In this document: piece by piece, positions 26,477 through 35,164 of the stretch
Numbering within the stretch: position 1 is the first letter of the stretch
How the letters are laid out: each line of letters begins with the position of its first letter
From: Allobranchiibius sp. CTAmp26
GTDB taxonomy: Bacteria; Actinomycetota; Actinomycetes; Actinomycetales; Dermatophilaceae
Direction: 5' to 3'
Assembly: GCF_017565405.1 (NCBI RefSeq)
Contig: NZ_JAGEKR010000021.1
Location: forward strand, 1 to 64,000
Length of the DNA stretch: 64,000 bases
Made by a program: the position numbers and the translations under genes
Notes under the pieces: generated by a model
The model's database searches: none
What the model was told of the DNA's origin: nothing
What the model saw: the letters and a program-made list of their open reading frames with translations, nothing else

Positions 26477-29400
26477 GTGCCGTCCGCGTCCGTCTTGCTG
26501 GGTTTATTGCCGCGTCACTGATGCTGGGCGTGGTCGTCGGCCTCCCCATCGTGCTCGTGGCCGTCGGAGCAGATCCAGCACATCTCTCGGTCCCGACGGT
26601 CAACGCGGTCGAAACCGGGCTGATGAGCCCCGATGACGGAACCTTGGCGTTGTCTGCGATCGCGGTGATCGCTTGGGCGGCGTGGGCCGTCCTCTCCCTG
26701 TCCATCCTGGTGGAGATCACCGCCCGGGTCCGCGGTGTGCGCGCGGTGCGTCTGCCCGGGATGCAGCTGCCGCAATCGGCTGCTCAATATCTGGTCGCCA
26801 CAGCCATGCTGCTGTTCTCCGTGTCCCCCATCGCGGTGCAGCCGGCCCTGGCGGGGTCGGCATCGTCCGCGCCGATGGTGGCGTCAGCCGCGACCTCGCA
26901 GCCCGGGCGGGTTCAAGCACGAGCGGCCACACGGGAGACCTCGAGCGCGGCACCGGAAACCGCCACCGCCTTGAGGGACCCCTCACCGAGGACGAGCGGG
27001 ACCGTGCAACACACCGTGCGTCGGGGGGACACGCTCTGGTCTATCGCCCGAGACCACCTAGGGGACGGCCGACGCTACCCCGAGATCGCGGCCCTCAACC
27101 GGGTCCGACTAGGCGACAGGCCGGGCTTCCTCCAACCCGGGTGGGTCCTGCAGCTGCCCGCCGCGCCGACCAACGCGACCACGGCCGCCGGGCGCACCGT
27201 GACGGTGCGGAACGGTCAGACCCTCTCGGGCATTGCCGACCAGCAGCTCGGGAATGCCGCGCGGTACCCAGAGGTCGCCGCCGCTTCCAGAGGCGTTGTC
27301 CAGCCGGACGGGGTGCGTCTGACCGACCCGAACCACATCGAAGCCGGCTGGACTCTCGTCATTCCGGACGCGGCGCCGAGACATGACCGGGCAACCGATC
27401 CCAGGAGCACCGCGCCGGCGCACGACCCGACGGCCAAGGACCGGGAGACGTCCCCGGCGCCACCGCGTACCGCGCCGGAGAACACTCCGTCCACGGCCCG
27501 CCGCGACCCAGGACGAGCTCTGACCCGGCCTCGTTCTCGCGCCCAGAACGCGGACCGAGCGAATGGCGAGCGCACCAGCGTTGCCCCCTGGGCGCTGACC
27601 GGCTTGACCGGGGCGGGTGCGGTGCTCGCCGGGTCCGCGCTGCTGGTTCTGCGCCGTCAACGCCGAGCGCAGCTGCGAGCCCGCCGACCGGGACGGACCA
27701 TCCCCGTTCCGAGACCGGCGATCGTGCCGGTGGAGAAGACCATCACCGCGGTGGGGTCGACGACGGCAGCGACCGTCGAGCAGATCGACGCCCTACTGCG
27801 CAACCTTGCGGCCGAGGCCAAGGCCGCTGACCTGTGCATGCCGGCCGTTGCCGCCCTCGAGCTGAGCACCGAGCACGTCGCGGTGCACCTCAGCACAGCC
27901 GGTGCCCTACCCGAGCCGTGGGACGGAACGCCTGATCAGCTGCGCTGGGCGCGTGCCACCACCCCGGGCGAGCGCATCCAGGTCCCCGAGAGCCAACCGG
28001 CGCCCTACCCGCTGCTGGTCACGGTGGGGGCCGATGACGACGGCCACCAGTGGCTACTGAACTGCGAAGACCTCGGGGCCATCAGTCTGACCGGGGATCC
28101 CACCTATGCGCGCGATTTCGCTCGCTACCTGACCGCCGAGTTGGCGCTCAACCCGTGGTCAGAGGAGGTCACCGTCGACTGTGTCGGGATCGCCAGTGAA
28201 GTGGCCCCGCTGAACTCCCGGCGCATCCGATTCCAGCAGTCTGCAGGCGACGTCGCCGCCGAGGCCATCGCCGATGCTGCGGCCATGGTCGACCGCGCTG
28301 ACGCACACCAGGTCGACACGGCCACCGGACGTGGCATGACGGCAGACGACGACGTGTGGGGTGCTCGCCTCGTTCTGCTCGACGGGGCCACAGGCGAAAA
28401 CCGCCGTGAGGTCGACCAGCTTCTGGAAACGGTGGAACAGCATCCGGGAAAGACCGGCACCGCCGTCGTCGTCTGCGGCCACCGCGACGGGACCACTGCT
28501 CGCAGCCCCATTGTTCTGGACTTCAGCTCGACCGGTCGGCTGAGAGTGCCGTCGGCGGGGCTCGACCTGGTCGCGGTCGGTCTGACGGTCGACGAGGGCG
28601 CGGGCTGTGCAGCCCTGTTCGCGCAGAGTGAGGTCCTGGACGATGTCCGGGTCCCGTGCGATGAGGACGCCTCCGAGGGATGGCGGTCGTTCACCGACGG
28701 GGCCGGCGCGCTCCGCGGCCAGTACACGAGGCCACGTCACGATCGAAAGGACGAGACCGCGGGCAGCGCTCTGGAGGGCGACGATGCCGCATACATCGAG
28801 GCCGCCGCGACGACCGCGGCTGACCTGAACGCGCTGGCTCCGCAGGTCTCAGCGTCCGTGCGCGAACAGGTGGAGGACGCTGACCCCAGTCTTGACGATG
28901 AGGTGACCGCCTGGCTCAGTGAGGACTGCCCGCTACCGCGGCTGACCCTGCTTGGACCTGTGCGAGGAAGGACCCACGGCGACGCCGTCGCGGTCGCTAA
29001 ACGCAAGTCGTACGCCACCGAGTTGTTGGCGTACTTGGCGCTGCGCCCTCACGGGGTAACCCCGGCGCAGCTCGCAGACGTCTTCAACGTCGGCGATGGT
29101 CGCGCTCGCAATGACATCAAGATGGTCCGTGACTGGCTCGGCACGAATCCGCGGACCGGCACCAAGCACCTTCCCAATGCGCGGGAGTCCACTGCGGCCA
29201 AAGCCCGCGGCGTGAACGTCTATGTCGTCGAAGACCTATTGGTCGACGTCGACCTCTTTCGGCGGCTCCGAGCACGGGGTCAAGCCCGAGGCCGCGACGG
29301 TATGGACGACCTGGTCAGGGCACTGCAGCTGGTCACCGGGCAGCCCTTCGATCAGCTGCGGCCAGGAGGATGGGAATGGCTCGCCGGCGGTGACCGCATC

Positions 29401-29715
29401 GACCACCACATGAACGCCGCCATCGTCGATGTCGCGCACCTCATCACCGTGGCGGGCCTGCAGTCGGGGGACCTCGCCCGCGCCAGGGCCGCGACTGAAA
29501 TAGCGTCTGCAGCCGTTCCCGACTCGGAAGTCGCCAAGCTGGACCTCGTCGCCATCTTCGAAGCCGAGGGCCACCATGACACCGCCCAGCAAATCCTGCG
29601 CGACGAGGTTTACAACCGCTCGGACGACGGCGGAGGCCCTCCGGAGCTGTCCGACCGAACCCAGACAATCATCCGCAACCGCGAATGGTTGAACCCCGGC
29701 CGTGCGGCCAGCTGA
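26473..29715 (+). CDS. Large membrane protein with two LysM domains and a BTAD/SARP-like C-terminal region
   Basis: 1080 residues. Three membrane helices (about 8-32, 57-80, 101-126) lead to two LysM repeats (about 177-230: HTVRRGDTLWSIARDHLG; about 242-298: VTVRNGQTLSGIADQQLG), a Pro/Arg-rich linker, another membrane helix near 373-392, a soluble region of about 430 residues, and a C-terminal winged-helix/BTAD-like part (LLGPVRG...ELLAYLALRPHGVTPAQLADVFN...ARNDIKMVRDWLGT). LysM would bind peptidoglycan on one side while the DNA-binding-like region lies on the other. Proteins of this layout accompany actinobacterial Tad loci. Signalling from wall to transcription is an attractive but untested idea. 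Confidence 0.8.
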   Translation: MSAVRVRLAGFIAASLMLGVVVGLPIVLVAVGADPAHLSVPTVNAVETGLMSPDDGTLALSAIAVIAWAAWAVLSLSILVEITARVRGVRAVRLPGMQLPQSAAQYLVATAMLLFSVSPIAVQPALAGSASSAPMVASAATSQPGRVQARAATRETSSAAPETATALRDPSPRTSGTVQHTVRRGDTLWSIARDHLGDGRRYPEIAALNRVRLGDRPGFLQPGWVLQLPAAPTNATTAAGRTVTVRNGQTLSGIADQQLGNAARYPEVAAASRGVVQPDGVRLTDPNHIEAGWTLVIPDAAPRHDRATDPRSTAPAHDPTAKDRETSPAPPRTAPENTPSTARRDPGRALTRPRSRAQNADRANGERTSVAPWALTGLTGAGAVLAGSALLVLRRQRRAQLRARRPGRTIPVPRPAIVPVEKTITAVGSTTAATVEQIDALLRNLAAEAKAADLCMPAVAALELSTEHVAVHLSTAGALPEPWDGTPDQLRWARATTPGERIQVPESQPAPYPLLVTVGADDDGHQWLLNCEDLGAISLTGDPTYARDFARYLTAELALNPWSEEVTVDCVGIASEVAPLNSRRIRFQQSAGDVAAEAIADAAAMVDRADAHQVDTATGRGMTADDDVWGARLVLLDGATGENRREVDQLLETVEQHPGKTGTAVVVCGHRDGTTARSPIVLDFSSTGRLRVPSAGLDLVAVGLTVDEGAGCAALFAQSEVLDDVRVPCDEDASEGWRSFTDGAGALRGQYTRPRHDRKDETAGSALEGDDAAYIEAAATTAADLNALAPQVSASVREQVEDADPSLDDEVTAWLSEDCPLPRLTLLGPVRGRTHGDAVAVAKRKSYATELLAYLALRPHGVTPAQLADVFNVGDGRARNDIKMVRDWLGTNPRTGTKHLPNARESTAAKARGVNVYVVEDLLVDVDLFRRLRARGQARGRDGMDDLVRALQLVTGQPFDQLRPGGWEWLAGGDRIDHHMNAAIVDVAHLITVAGLQSGDLARARAATEIASAAVPDSEVAKLDLVAIFEAEGHHDTAQQILRDEVYNRSDDGGGPPELSDRTQTIIRNREWLNPGRAAS

Positions 29716-29949
29716 TTCGACCTCTCATCTCCGGTCCCGGCTTGAGGGTGCACAGCCTCGACAACAAGACATGGGGCGGCGAAGTGAGCGTATTGACGTG
29801 GGCGTTGGGGTTGCGTCATGCGCAGCGGGACGACTTGACCCCCAATGTCAGCGGTGGAGCCGAGGCTTCCTCGATACGGCGGCTTCGCGCCAGGGGCACG
29901 GGTCGGTCAGGACGTAATATCGAACTCATGTTCGAATACGCTGGGCGGG

Positions 29950-30216
29950 GTGAGCCAGTCCCGGACAGAGCGCACGTGGCGACGGCCGCGCACGACCCGG
30001 CATGTGTGGGTCCGTTCACGGGACCTGCATCCGCACCAGCCTCCGGATCAGGGGTTGGTCGTGGCTTGGAGGCGCCAGTCGTGGGCGTGGGAAGCGCTGG
30101 TGGTGGTTGTGCGGTTGCGGCCAGGCGAGGAGCCGGTTGTGGTGCAGCGTTGGATTCCCGCGGCGGAACTGCGGCCCGTTCCAGCGGACCCAAACAGGGC
30201 GTGGGGCCTGCGCTAA
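29950..30216 (+). CDS. Small conserved-looking protein between Tad and T4SS modules
   Basis: 88 residues from GTG at 29950, with GGGCGGG just upstream; an in-frame start at 29845 is possible. The core HVWVRSRDLHPHQPPDQGLVVAWRRQSWAWEALVVVV...WIPAAELRPVPADPNRAWGLR is strongly patterned (Trp-rich, 'PPDQG', 'DPN.AWG'). It looks like the small proteins that recur in actinobacterial conjugative plasmids and elements. No function known to me. Confidence 0.6.
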   Translation: MSQSRTERTWRRPRTTRHVWVRSRDLHPHQPPDQGLVVAWRRQSWAWEALVVVVRLRPGEEPVVVQRWIPAAELRPVPADPNRAWGLR

Positions 30217-30447
30217 CCGACGTCAGCCGTGAAAGGGGCTCGTGGGCCGAGCGCCTCACTCAGGTCCGGCGGTTCGAGCTCGTCGATGGGGCAACGTCCC
30301 GGTGATCACTGTCGAGGTCGGGGCGGGGAAGGACGTCGCCTCGCGCCTGGGCAAGGCGGGCGCAAGACGGTAGACCCCCTGCACGGAAAAAGATCTGCGA
30401 CCGGGGGTACGCGTGATTTGCCCAGGTCAACAGCACATTGCTGGCTA

Positions 30448-30491
30448 CGTACCTCCGTCGTACCCCCTCGACCAGCCGGGTCGGAGGTACG
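30448..30491. promoter_or_regulatory. Inverted repeat CGTACCTCCG / CGGAGGTACG, candidate operator
   Basis: Perfect 10-bp inverted repeat (30448-30457 and 30482-30491) with a 24-base spacer, upstream of the HTH gene at 30554. The spacing suits a dimeric regulator touching two half-sites. Confidence 0.5.
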
Positions 30492-30518
30492 CATCGGGAT
30501 ACGAGTTGTCATGAACCT

Positions 30519-30545
30519 CTGTCTGTCCGATTCGACAGACAGGAG
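30519..30545 (+). promoter_or_regulatory. Hairpin overlapping the ribosome-binding site of the HTH gene
   Basis: CTGTCTGTC (30519-30527) pairs perfectly with GACAGACAG (30534-30542) around a 6-base loop. The right arm runs into AGGAG (30541-30545), the Shine-Dalgarno of the ATG at 30554. It could be an RNA switch limiting translation or a DNA operator. Confidence 0.5.
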
Positions 30546-30553
30546 TCCCGGCG

Positions 30554-31360
30554 ATGAGCGTTGCAGACTGTCTCGGCCTGGCAAGAAACAGCGAGCTGCT
30601 GGCGCAGGCGGATGAGGCATGGCCGGCGTGGTGCCGACAGCATCCGAACCTGCGCGTCGCGACCGATACCACCACCTTGCGGTGCTGGCTGAGGCAGTCG
30701 ACCACCGCGGACGCGGACGCGGTGTTGCTGGGACTCGCTCAGCTGGCGGCCGCAGATGGCGGCAACGATTCCGCGGCAGCGGCCACGCTGGCGTGGGCGT
30801 TGCTGCCCGCTGCCTGCACGTTGGCGCACCGGCTGCGCACCCTGAGCCCCACGATCGACCAGATCGTTGCGAGCGAGTTGTGGTTGGAAACTCGCACCTT
30901 CCCGTGGCGCCGTCTGACCAAGGTGTCTGCCAACATCCTGCTCAACACTCGGGCCGGTGTGCTGCGTGAATGCGACGCTCGGTCGCAGTTGAAGCGGTCG
31001 GACCCGACGTGGTCGCATACCCGCCCTGTCGATCCTTACGGTTCATTCTGGGCGCGTCAGGCAGCAGCCGAGCTCGACGCCGACGACCCCGCACAGGAGC
31101 TGTCCGAGCTCCTGGAGTGGGCCTGCCGTCACGACGTCATCACCCCTGCCGATCGCTCGCTGCTGCTGCACCTGGTGCAGGCCGGGGGCCGGTCGGGGAC
31201 CACGCGGACGGGGCGTCGCGCCGGAGGCTTGATGGCGAATGACACCACCGACGCCCTGGCACTCCAGCTCGGAGTCTCGGCACGCACCCTGCGTCGACGG
31301 GCCCGGCGCAGCATCGATGCGCTGGCGGGTGCGTGTGCACACGGGGAGGCCTCGGCGTGA
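30554..31360 (+). CDS. HTH protein resembling a sigma-factor/regulator, first gene of the conjugation module
   Basis: 268 residues, AGGAG before ATG. The N-terminal two thirds are helical (WCRQHPNLRVATDTTTLRCWL, ASELWLETRTFPWRRLTKVSANILLNTRAGVLRE). The C-terminus holds a helix-turn-helix (LMANDTTDALALQLGVSARTLRRRARRSIDALAG), like region 4 of sigma factors or LuxR-type HTHs. Its position at the head of the T4SS genes, behind two inverted repeats, suggests it controls the module and possibly itself. Overlaps the next gene by GTGA. Confidence 0.65.
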   Translation: MSVADCLGLARNSELLAQADEAWPAWCRQHPNLRVATDTTTLRCWLRQSTTADADAVLLGLAQLAAADGGNDSAAAATLAWALLPAACTLAHRLRTLSPTIDQIVASELWLETRTFPWRRLTKVSANILLNTRAGVLRECDARSQLKRSDPTWSHTRPVDPYGSFWARQAAAELDADDPAQELSELLEWACRHDVITPADRSLLLHLVQAGGRSGTTRTGRRAGGLMANDTTDALALQLGVSARTLRRRARRSIDALAGACAHGEASA

Positions 31361-31614
31361 ACGTCCTCTGGTCCTCACACCCGCTGTCGCTTACAAGAGC
31401 CGGCGAGGTGCAGATTCCGCCGGCGTTGTCGCACGCCGACGACGGAAGTGCCACCGTACGTGCTGCCCACCATCACCATCGGAGCCGCCGGGCGCGTGGT
31501 GCCGGACCAACGTGGCAGCAAGTGATGATCTGGGCAGTCACCACCTGCTTGCTCATGATGCGGCACGCCGACATCGGTCATGGGGTCGTCCGTGCAGCGG
31601 GTGGACGCAGATGA
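31357..31614 (+). CDS. Small unknown protein linked by overlaps to both neighbours
   Basis: 85 residues from a GTG that overlaps the preceding stop (GTGA); its own stop overlaps the next ATG (ATGA). The sequence has one weak hydrophobic segment (WQQVMIWAVTTCLLMM) and a His-rich stretch (AAHHHHRSRRARG). Coupled overlaps on both sides are the main support. Function unknown. Confidence 0.45.
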   Translation: MNVLWSSHPLSLTRAGEVQIPPALSHADDGSATVRAAHHHHRSRRARGAGPTWQQVMIWAVTTCLLMMRHADIGHGVVRAAGGRR

Positions 31615-32465
31615 GTCAAGCGCTCCAGGAACGGTCGGCTGCGGTCTCGGTGGCGGAATTGAAGCGGGCCTGGTCGGCGGTGCGGGCCGGTGACTTTCGT
31701 GGTCCGCCGCGCTTCGGTGAGAACACGCTGCGGGCCGCCTCGCCACCGGCCGCGACCCCTGACTGGCATCCCGCTACCGGTGACGTTGTCGTGCCGGTGC
31801 TGGGCTGCTGCGGATCGTCCGGGGCGACCACGTTGGCCGTGGCGATTGCGACCGCGGCGGGATGTTCCGCGCGCGTCGTGGAGTGCGCCTCCGTCACGTC
31901 GTCCGGATTGGTTGCTGCCAGCAGCGCCGAACTGGGCAGCGAGGAACGCGTGTGGTCCCGTGGTACCCGCGGTGAGGTCGTCCTCGAGCGCTTGGCCGTG
32001 GTCGTGACCAGCGTGGGGGAGGTTCCACCCCCGCCAACCTCGGACCGGCTCGGCGAGCTGACCGTCCTCGACATCGGGTGGGAGATCGGCCAAGTCCTGG
32101 GGACGCCGAGCTGGGTTGCCGACGTGGTGCGGGACGCACCCCACCTGGTTCTGACGACCACGGCCACCGTGCCCGGCCTGCGCCGCCTCGAAGGCGCCCT
32201 GAGTCTGCTCGACGGCGGCAAGGTGTGCGCGGCGGTGCTGGGCCCGCAGCGCGCGAAATGGGCCAAGAGCGTCCAGCACACCGCCGAGCGCGCGGTGGAA
32301 CGGCTGGACAGCAAGGGCGCGTTCTTCGCGATCCCGCACGACCGGGCCCTCGCGCACGACGGCCTGACCTCGGCTGCTCTTCCCACGCCGCTCCTGGACA
32401 CAGCACGCCGTCTCCTGGAGCGACTGCTGGACCACGACCGCACCGTAAGGACACCGCACTCATGA
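31611..32465 (+). CDS. MinD/ParA-like P-loop protein of the conjugation module, altered Walker A
   Basis: 284 residues from the ATG in the overlap. Strand VVPVLGCCGSSGATTLAVAIATAAG is a P-loop in which the usual lysine is replaced (GSSGATT). LTVLDIGWEIGQVLG and HLVLTTTATVPGLRRLEGAL follow the MinD fold. Such proteins are found in front of SCO6880-type conjugation genes and may act as scaffolds rather than ATPases. Overlaps the next gene by ATGA. Confidence 0.68.
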   Translation: MSQALQERSAAVSVAELKRAWSAVRAGDFRGPPRFGENTLRAASPPAATPDWHPATGDVVVPVLGCCGSSGATTLAVAIATAAGCSARVVECASVTSSGLVAASSAELGSEERVWSRGTRGEVVLERLAVVVTSVGEVPPPPTSDRLGELTVLDIGWEIGQVLGTPSWVADVVRDAPHLVLTTTATVPGLRRLEGALSLLDGGKVCAAVLGPQRAKWAKSVQHTAERAVERLDSKGAFFAIPHDRALAHDGLTSAALPTPLLDTARRLLERLLDHDRTVRTPHS

Positions 32466-32758
32466 ACCGGACGAGCACTCAACTGGTCACTCTTGCGACA
32501 CGCGTCTGCCCGAAAGCGCCACCAGGTGCGTCGGCGCCGATGAACGACATCACCGGCTATGTCATGTGGGGCGTCATCGCACTCATGAGCCTGGGGATGT
32601 TGGTCGGTGTGGGTGGCGTCGTCGCCGGCCGGGTCTTCTCGATGCCGCACGCCAGCAAGATGTCCGTGGTCGGCATCTGCGTCGTCTTCGGCGCCGCGAT
32701 CGCCTACCTGGTGCTGCCCGGAGCCCTCACCGGCATCGTCGGCCAGGGCTGTGTGTGA
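32462..32758 (+). CDS. Small two-helix membrane protein, VirB2/TrbC-like position
   Basis: 98 residues. Two hydrophobic helices (YVMWGVIALMSLGMLVGVGGVVAG and MSVVGICVVFGAAIAYLVLPGALTGIVG) follow a polar N-terminus. The size, two-helix layout and place at the start of the T4SS genes fit a VirB2/TrbC-type pilin or small channel subunit, but sequence motifs are too weak to prove it. Confidence 0.65.
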   Translation: MNRTSTQLVTLATRVCPKAPPGASAPMNDITGYVMWGVIALMSLGMLVGVGGVVAGRVFSMPHASKMSVVGICVVFGAAIAYLVLPGALTGIVGQGCV

Positions 32759-32759
32759 C

Positions 32760-33584
32760 ATGGATACATCGGCTGACACACCGTTCACCTGGGGCCGTCG
32801 GCGCCTGCTGGGGGTGCTGGCCGCGGCCGCGACCGCCGCCATCGCCGTCGTGCTCGGCCTGGTACTGGCCGTGTACTTCGCCGTCGACGGCGTCACCTCC
32901 GCCGGTCCCACCGGCACGCCAGCGGCCGCCCCGCACGGGACAGGTCATGCGCTGCCTACCGGGTTCGCTCATCGGGACGCTATTGCGGCCGCCCCGATGC
33001 GGACCGTGGATGCGACCGCCGCTCAACCGGCACCACCCGCGGCCCGCACCGCACCCACCATCGACATCCCCGCCGGTGCGTCGCCCGGTCCAGCAGGAGT
33101 AACCGCGGGGTTCCCGCTCACCCCGGTGGGGGCCATCGGGCAACTCGCGGCCATCGAACAGGTCGTCCTGCAGGACATGAGCACGCAGGAAGCCGCTGTG
33201 GTGCACGACGCGTGGGCGTTGCCCGGAGCACCCGATGTCGCGCAGTGGGCGTTGATGCGTGACGTGCAGTCCTTCTTGGGCGGCGCCCAGATGGGCAGCA
33301 CGCTGGACCCGACGAGCACCGTGATGGTCACGCCCGAGGGTGCGCAGGTCAAGGGCACCGACGGGTCGGACTGGGTGCTGGCCTGTGTGCTGATCACGGT
33401 GCGGGCCACGATCACCCGCGACGCTTCCATGGCGTATGGCCACTGCGAACGCATGCAGTGGCACGGTGGCCGCTGGATGATCGCGCCTGGGGCCGCTCCG
33501 GCGCCGGCGCCCTCGACGTGGCCTGGCAGCGACGCCAGCCGCACCGCAGGCTGGCGCACCTGGGTGGGCGGGGGTGACGACTGA
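32760..33584 (+). CDS. Single-pass membrane protein of the T4SS, VirB8/TcpC-like position
   Basis: 274 residues from ATG one base after the previous stop. A basic cytoplasmic segment (WGRRRLLG) and one helix (VLAAAATAAIAVVLGLVLAVYFAV) are followed by a Pro/Ala-rich external linker and a folded domain of about 150 residues (LTPVGAIGQLAAIEQVVLQDM...WVLACVLITVRATITRDASMAYGHCERMQWHGGRWMI). The topology and order match assembly-core proteins of Gram-positive T4SS. Overlaps the next gene by one base (TGATG). Confidence 0.65.
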   Translation: MDTSADTPFTWGRRRLLGVLAAAATAAIAVVLGLVLAVYFAVDGVTSAGPTGTPAAAPHGTGHALPTGFAHRDAIAAAPMRTVDATAAQPAPPAARTAPTIDIPAGASPGPAGVTAGFPLTPVGAIGQLAAIEQVVLQDMSTQEAAVVHDAWALPGAPDVAQWALMRDVQSFLGGAQMGSTLDPTSTVMVTPEGAQVKGTDGSDWVLACVLITVRATITRDASMAYGHCERMQWHGGRWMIAPGAAPAPAPSTWPGSDASRTAGWRTWVGGGDD

Positions 33585-35146
33585 TGCCCGGCCTGCCCGG
33601 GGTGCCCAACCCCTTCCAGTGGCTGGCCGGTGCGGCGGGACAGGTCGTGGCCGATGGCTGGATCATGGCCATGCTCGGCCTGTGGAACGCGGGTCTGTGG
33701 TTGCTGCGGCTGGCGTTGAACATCGAGGACGCCTTTCTGACCCCGGACCTGCGGGAGAACGGCCCGGGGTCGCAGGTCTACGGGTACACGTTCTGGATGG
33801 CCGGATCCCTGGTTCTGGTCATGGTGATGATCCAGCTGGGCGCGGCCGCGGTCCGACGCGACGGCAAGAGCATTGTCACCGCGCTGATGGGCACCGGTCA
33901 GTTCTGTCTGGTGTGGTCCTGCTGGGTCGGCGGCGCGGTCACCGTGCTCGCCGGTGCCGGGGGCCTGACACGGGCACTGATGACGGGCCTGCTGGGGGTG
34001 CGCGCCTGGTCGGCGTGGCACCCGTTCCACGCGGTCGACACCACCCACCTGACCGACGGCACGGTGGCCACCGTGCTGGGTGGCATGGGGTGCCTGCTGT
34101 GGTTGGCCGCGATCGGGCACCTGCTGGTGATGTTGACCCGGGCCGGAGCGTTGGTGGTGCTTGCCACCACGACCCCGCTGTCGGCGGCGGGCTTGGTGTC
34201 CGACGTGGGGCGGGCGTGGTTCTGGAAATCATTGCGGTGGTTTCTGGCCGCCGCCTTCACCCCGGTGCTGATGGTGCTCGTCCTGGGCATCGGGGTGCAG
34301 CTGACGACCGGGGTCGCGACCGGGACGGCCGGCACGACGCAGGCCGCGATCGGCACCGCGGTGCCGAGCGTGATCCTGGTGCTGATCGCCTGCTTCTGCC
34401 CCTTGGCCCTGTTCAAACTGCTGGCGTTTGTCGACCCTGGCACCACCTCGGGGGCGGCGTTGCGCTCGGGTCTGGACGCCCAAGGTGGGTTGCAGGGTCT
34501 GCTCAGCGGCAACGGCGGGAGCGACGACGGATCCGCCATGGCGTCCAGCGCGGACCAGAACGGAACCTCTCAAGGGGAAGCCACGGGCCAGGATTCGACC
34601 GCGGGTCGCTACACCAAGGGCCAGAGCGGAACCCTGCAGGCCGCGGGCGCAGCCCTAGGGGGCATGGCCACCGCGGGGCTCGGCGCAGTGCATTCTGCCG
34701 GTACCCGCGGCGCGGCGATCGGCGCTGACCTCAGCAATCAGATGGGCGTCGGCCACAGCACCCACCACCCGGACATCGGCGCCACCACGCAGCGAAACAA
34801 CCGCAGCGGTACTGCGGGTGGCGAATCGGGCGGGGGTGACACCGGTGGCAACGGTGGGGGAGACGCCACCCCCGATGCAGCGTCCGGCCCGTTGTCCGGA
34901 CCGTCGACCGGCCCTGCCCAGTCCACTGACTCCCAGCAGGCACTGACCACCCCTGGACACGCCGCGCAGGGAACGATCCCGCCGGCACCCACAGCCCCGG
35001 GGACGCCGGGCACCTCCCCGACGGGCGACCCGGACGGCCCGAAGGGCAGCCCGCGTCCCCCCAAGGGCGGTACCGGTGGGTCGGGCGGTGCAGGGGGCGC
35101 CGGGGCAGCCGGCGGTGCGGGCGACGCAGCCGTCGTCGCGGTGTGA
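33584..35146 (+). CDS. VirB6/TrbL-like polytopic T4SS membrane protein
   Basis: 520 residues. The first about 290 hold at least six hydrophobic segments (for example WMAGSLVLVMVMIQLGAAAV, FCLVWSCWVGGAVTVLAGAGGL, WLAAIGHLLVMLTRAGALVVLA, FLAAAFTPVLMVLVLGIGV, VILVLIACFCPLALFKLLAFV). The 'RAGALVVLATTTPLSAAGL' stretch is typical of actinobacterial TrbL/VirB6-like proteins. The C-terminal 220 residues are a long Gly/Ser/Pro-rich disordered tail. It probably forms the translocation channel. Confidence 0.8.
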   Translation: MPGLPGVPNPFQWLAGAAGQVVADGWIMAMLGLWNAGLWLLRLALNIEDAFLTPDLRENGPGSQVYGYTFWMAGSLVLVMVMIQLGAAAVRRDGKSIVTALMGTGQFCLVWSCWVGGAVTVLAGAGGLTRALMTGLLGVRAWSAWHPFHAVDTTHLTDGTVATVLGGMGCLLWLAAIGHLLVMLTRAGALVVLATTTPLSAAGLVSDVGRAWFWKSLRWFLAAAFTPVLMVLVLGIGVQLTTGVATGTAGTTQAAIGTAVPSVILVLIACFCPLALFKLLAFVDPGTTSGAALRSGLDAQGGLQGLLSGNGGSDDGSAMASSADQNGTSQGEATGQDSTAGRYTKGQSGTLQAAGAALGGMATAGLGAVHSAGTRGAAIGADLSNQMGVGHSTHHPDIGATTQRNNRSGTAGGESGGGDTGGNGGGDATPDAASGPLSGPSTGPAQSTDSQQALTTPGHAAQGTIPPAPTAPGTPGTSPTGDPDGPKGSPRPPKGGTGGSGGAGGAGAAGGAGDAAVVAV

Positions 35147-35164
35147 ACAACGAGGAGCACTGAA

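Noticed and set aside
29685-30305. 206-residue plus-strand frame covering 29685-30305
   Set aside because: The competing frame at 29950-30216 has a strongly patterned protein; this one is low complexity.
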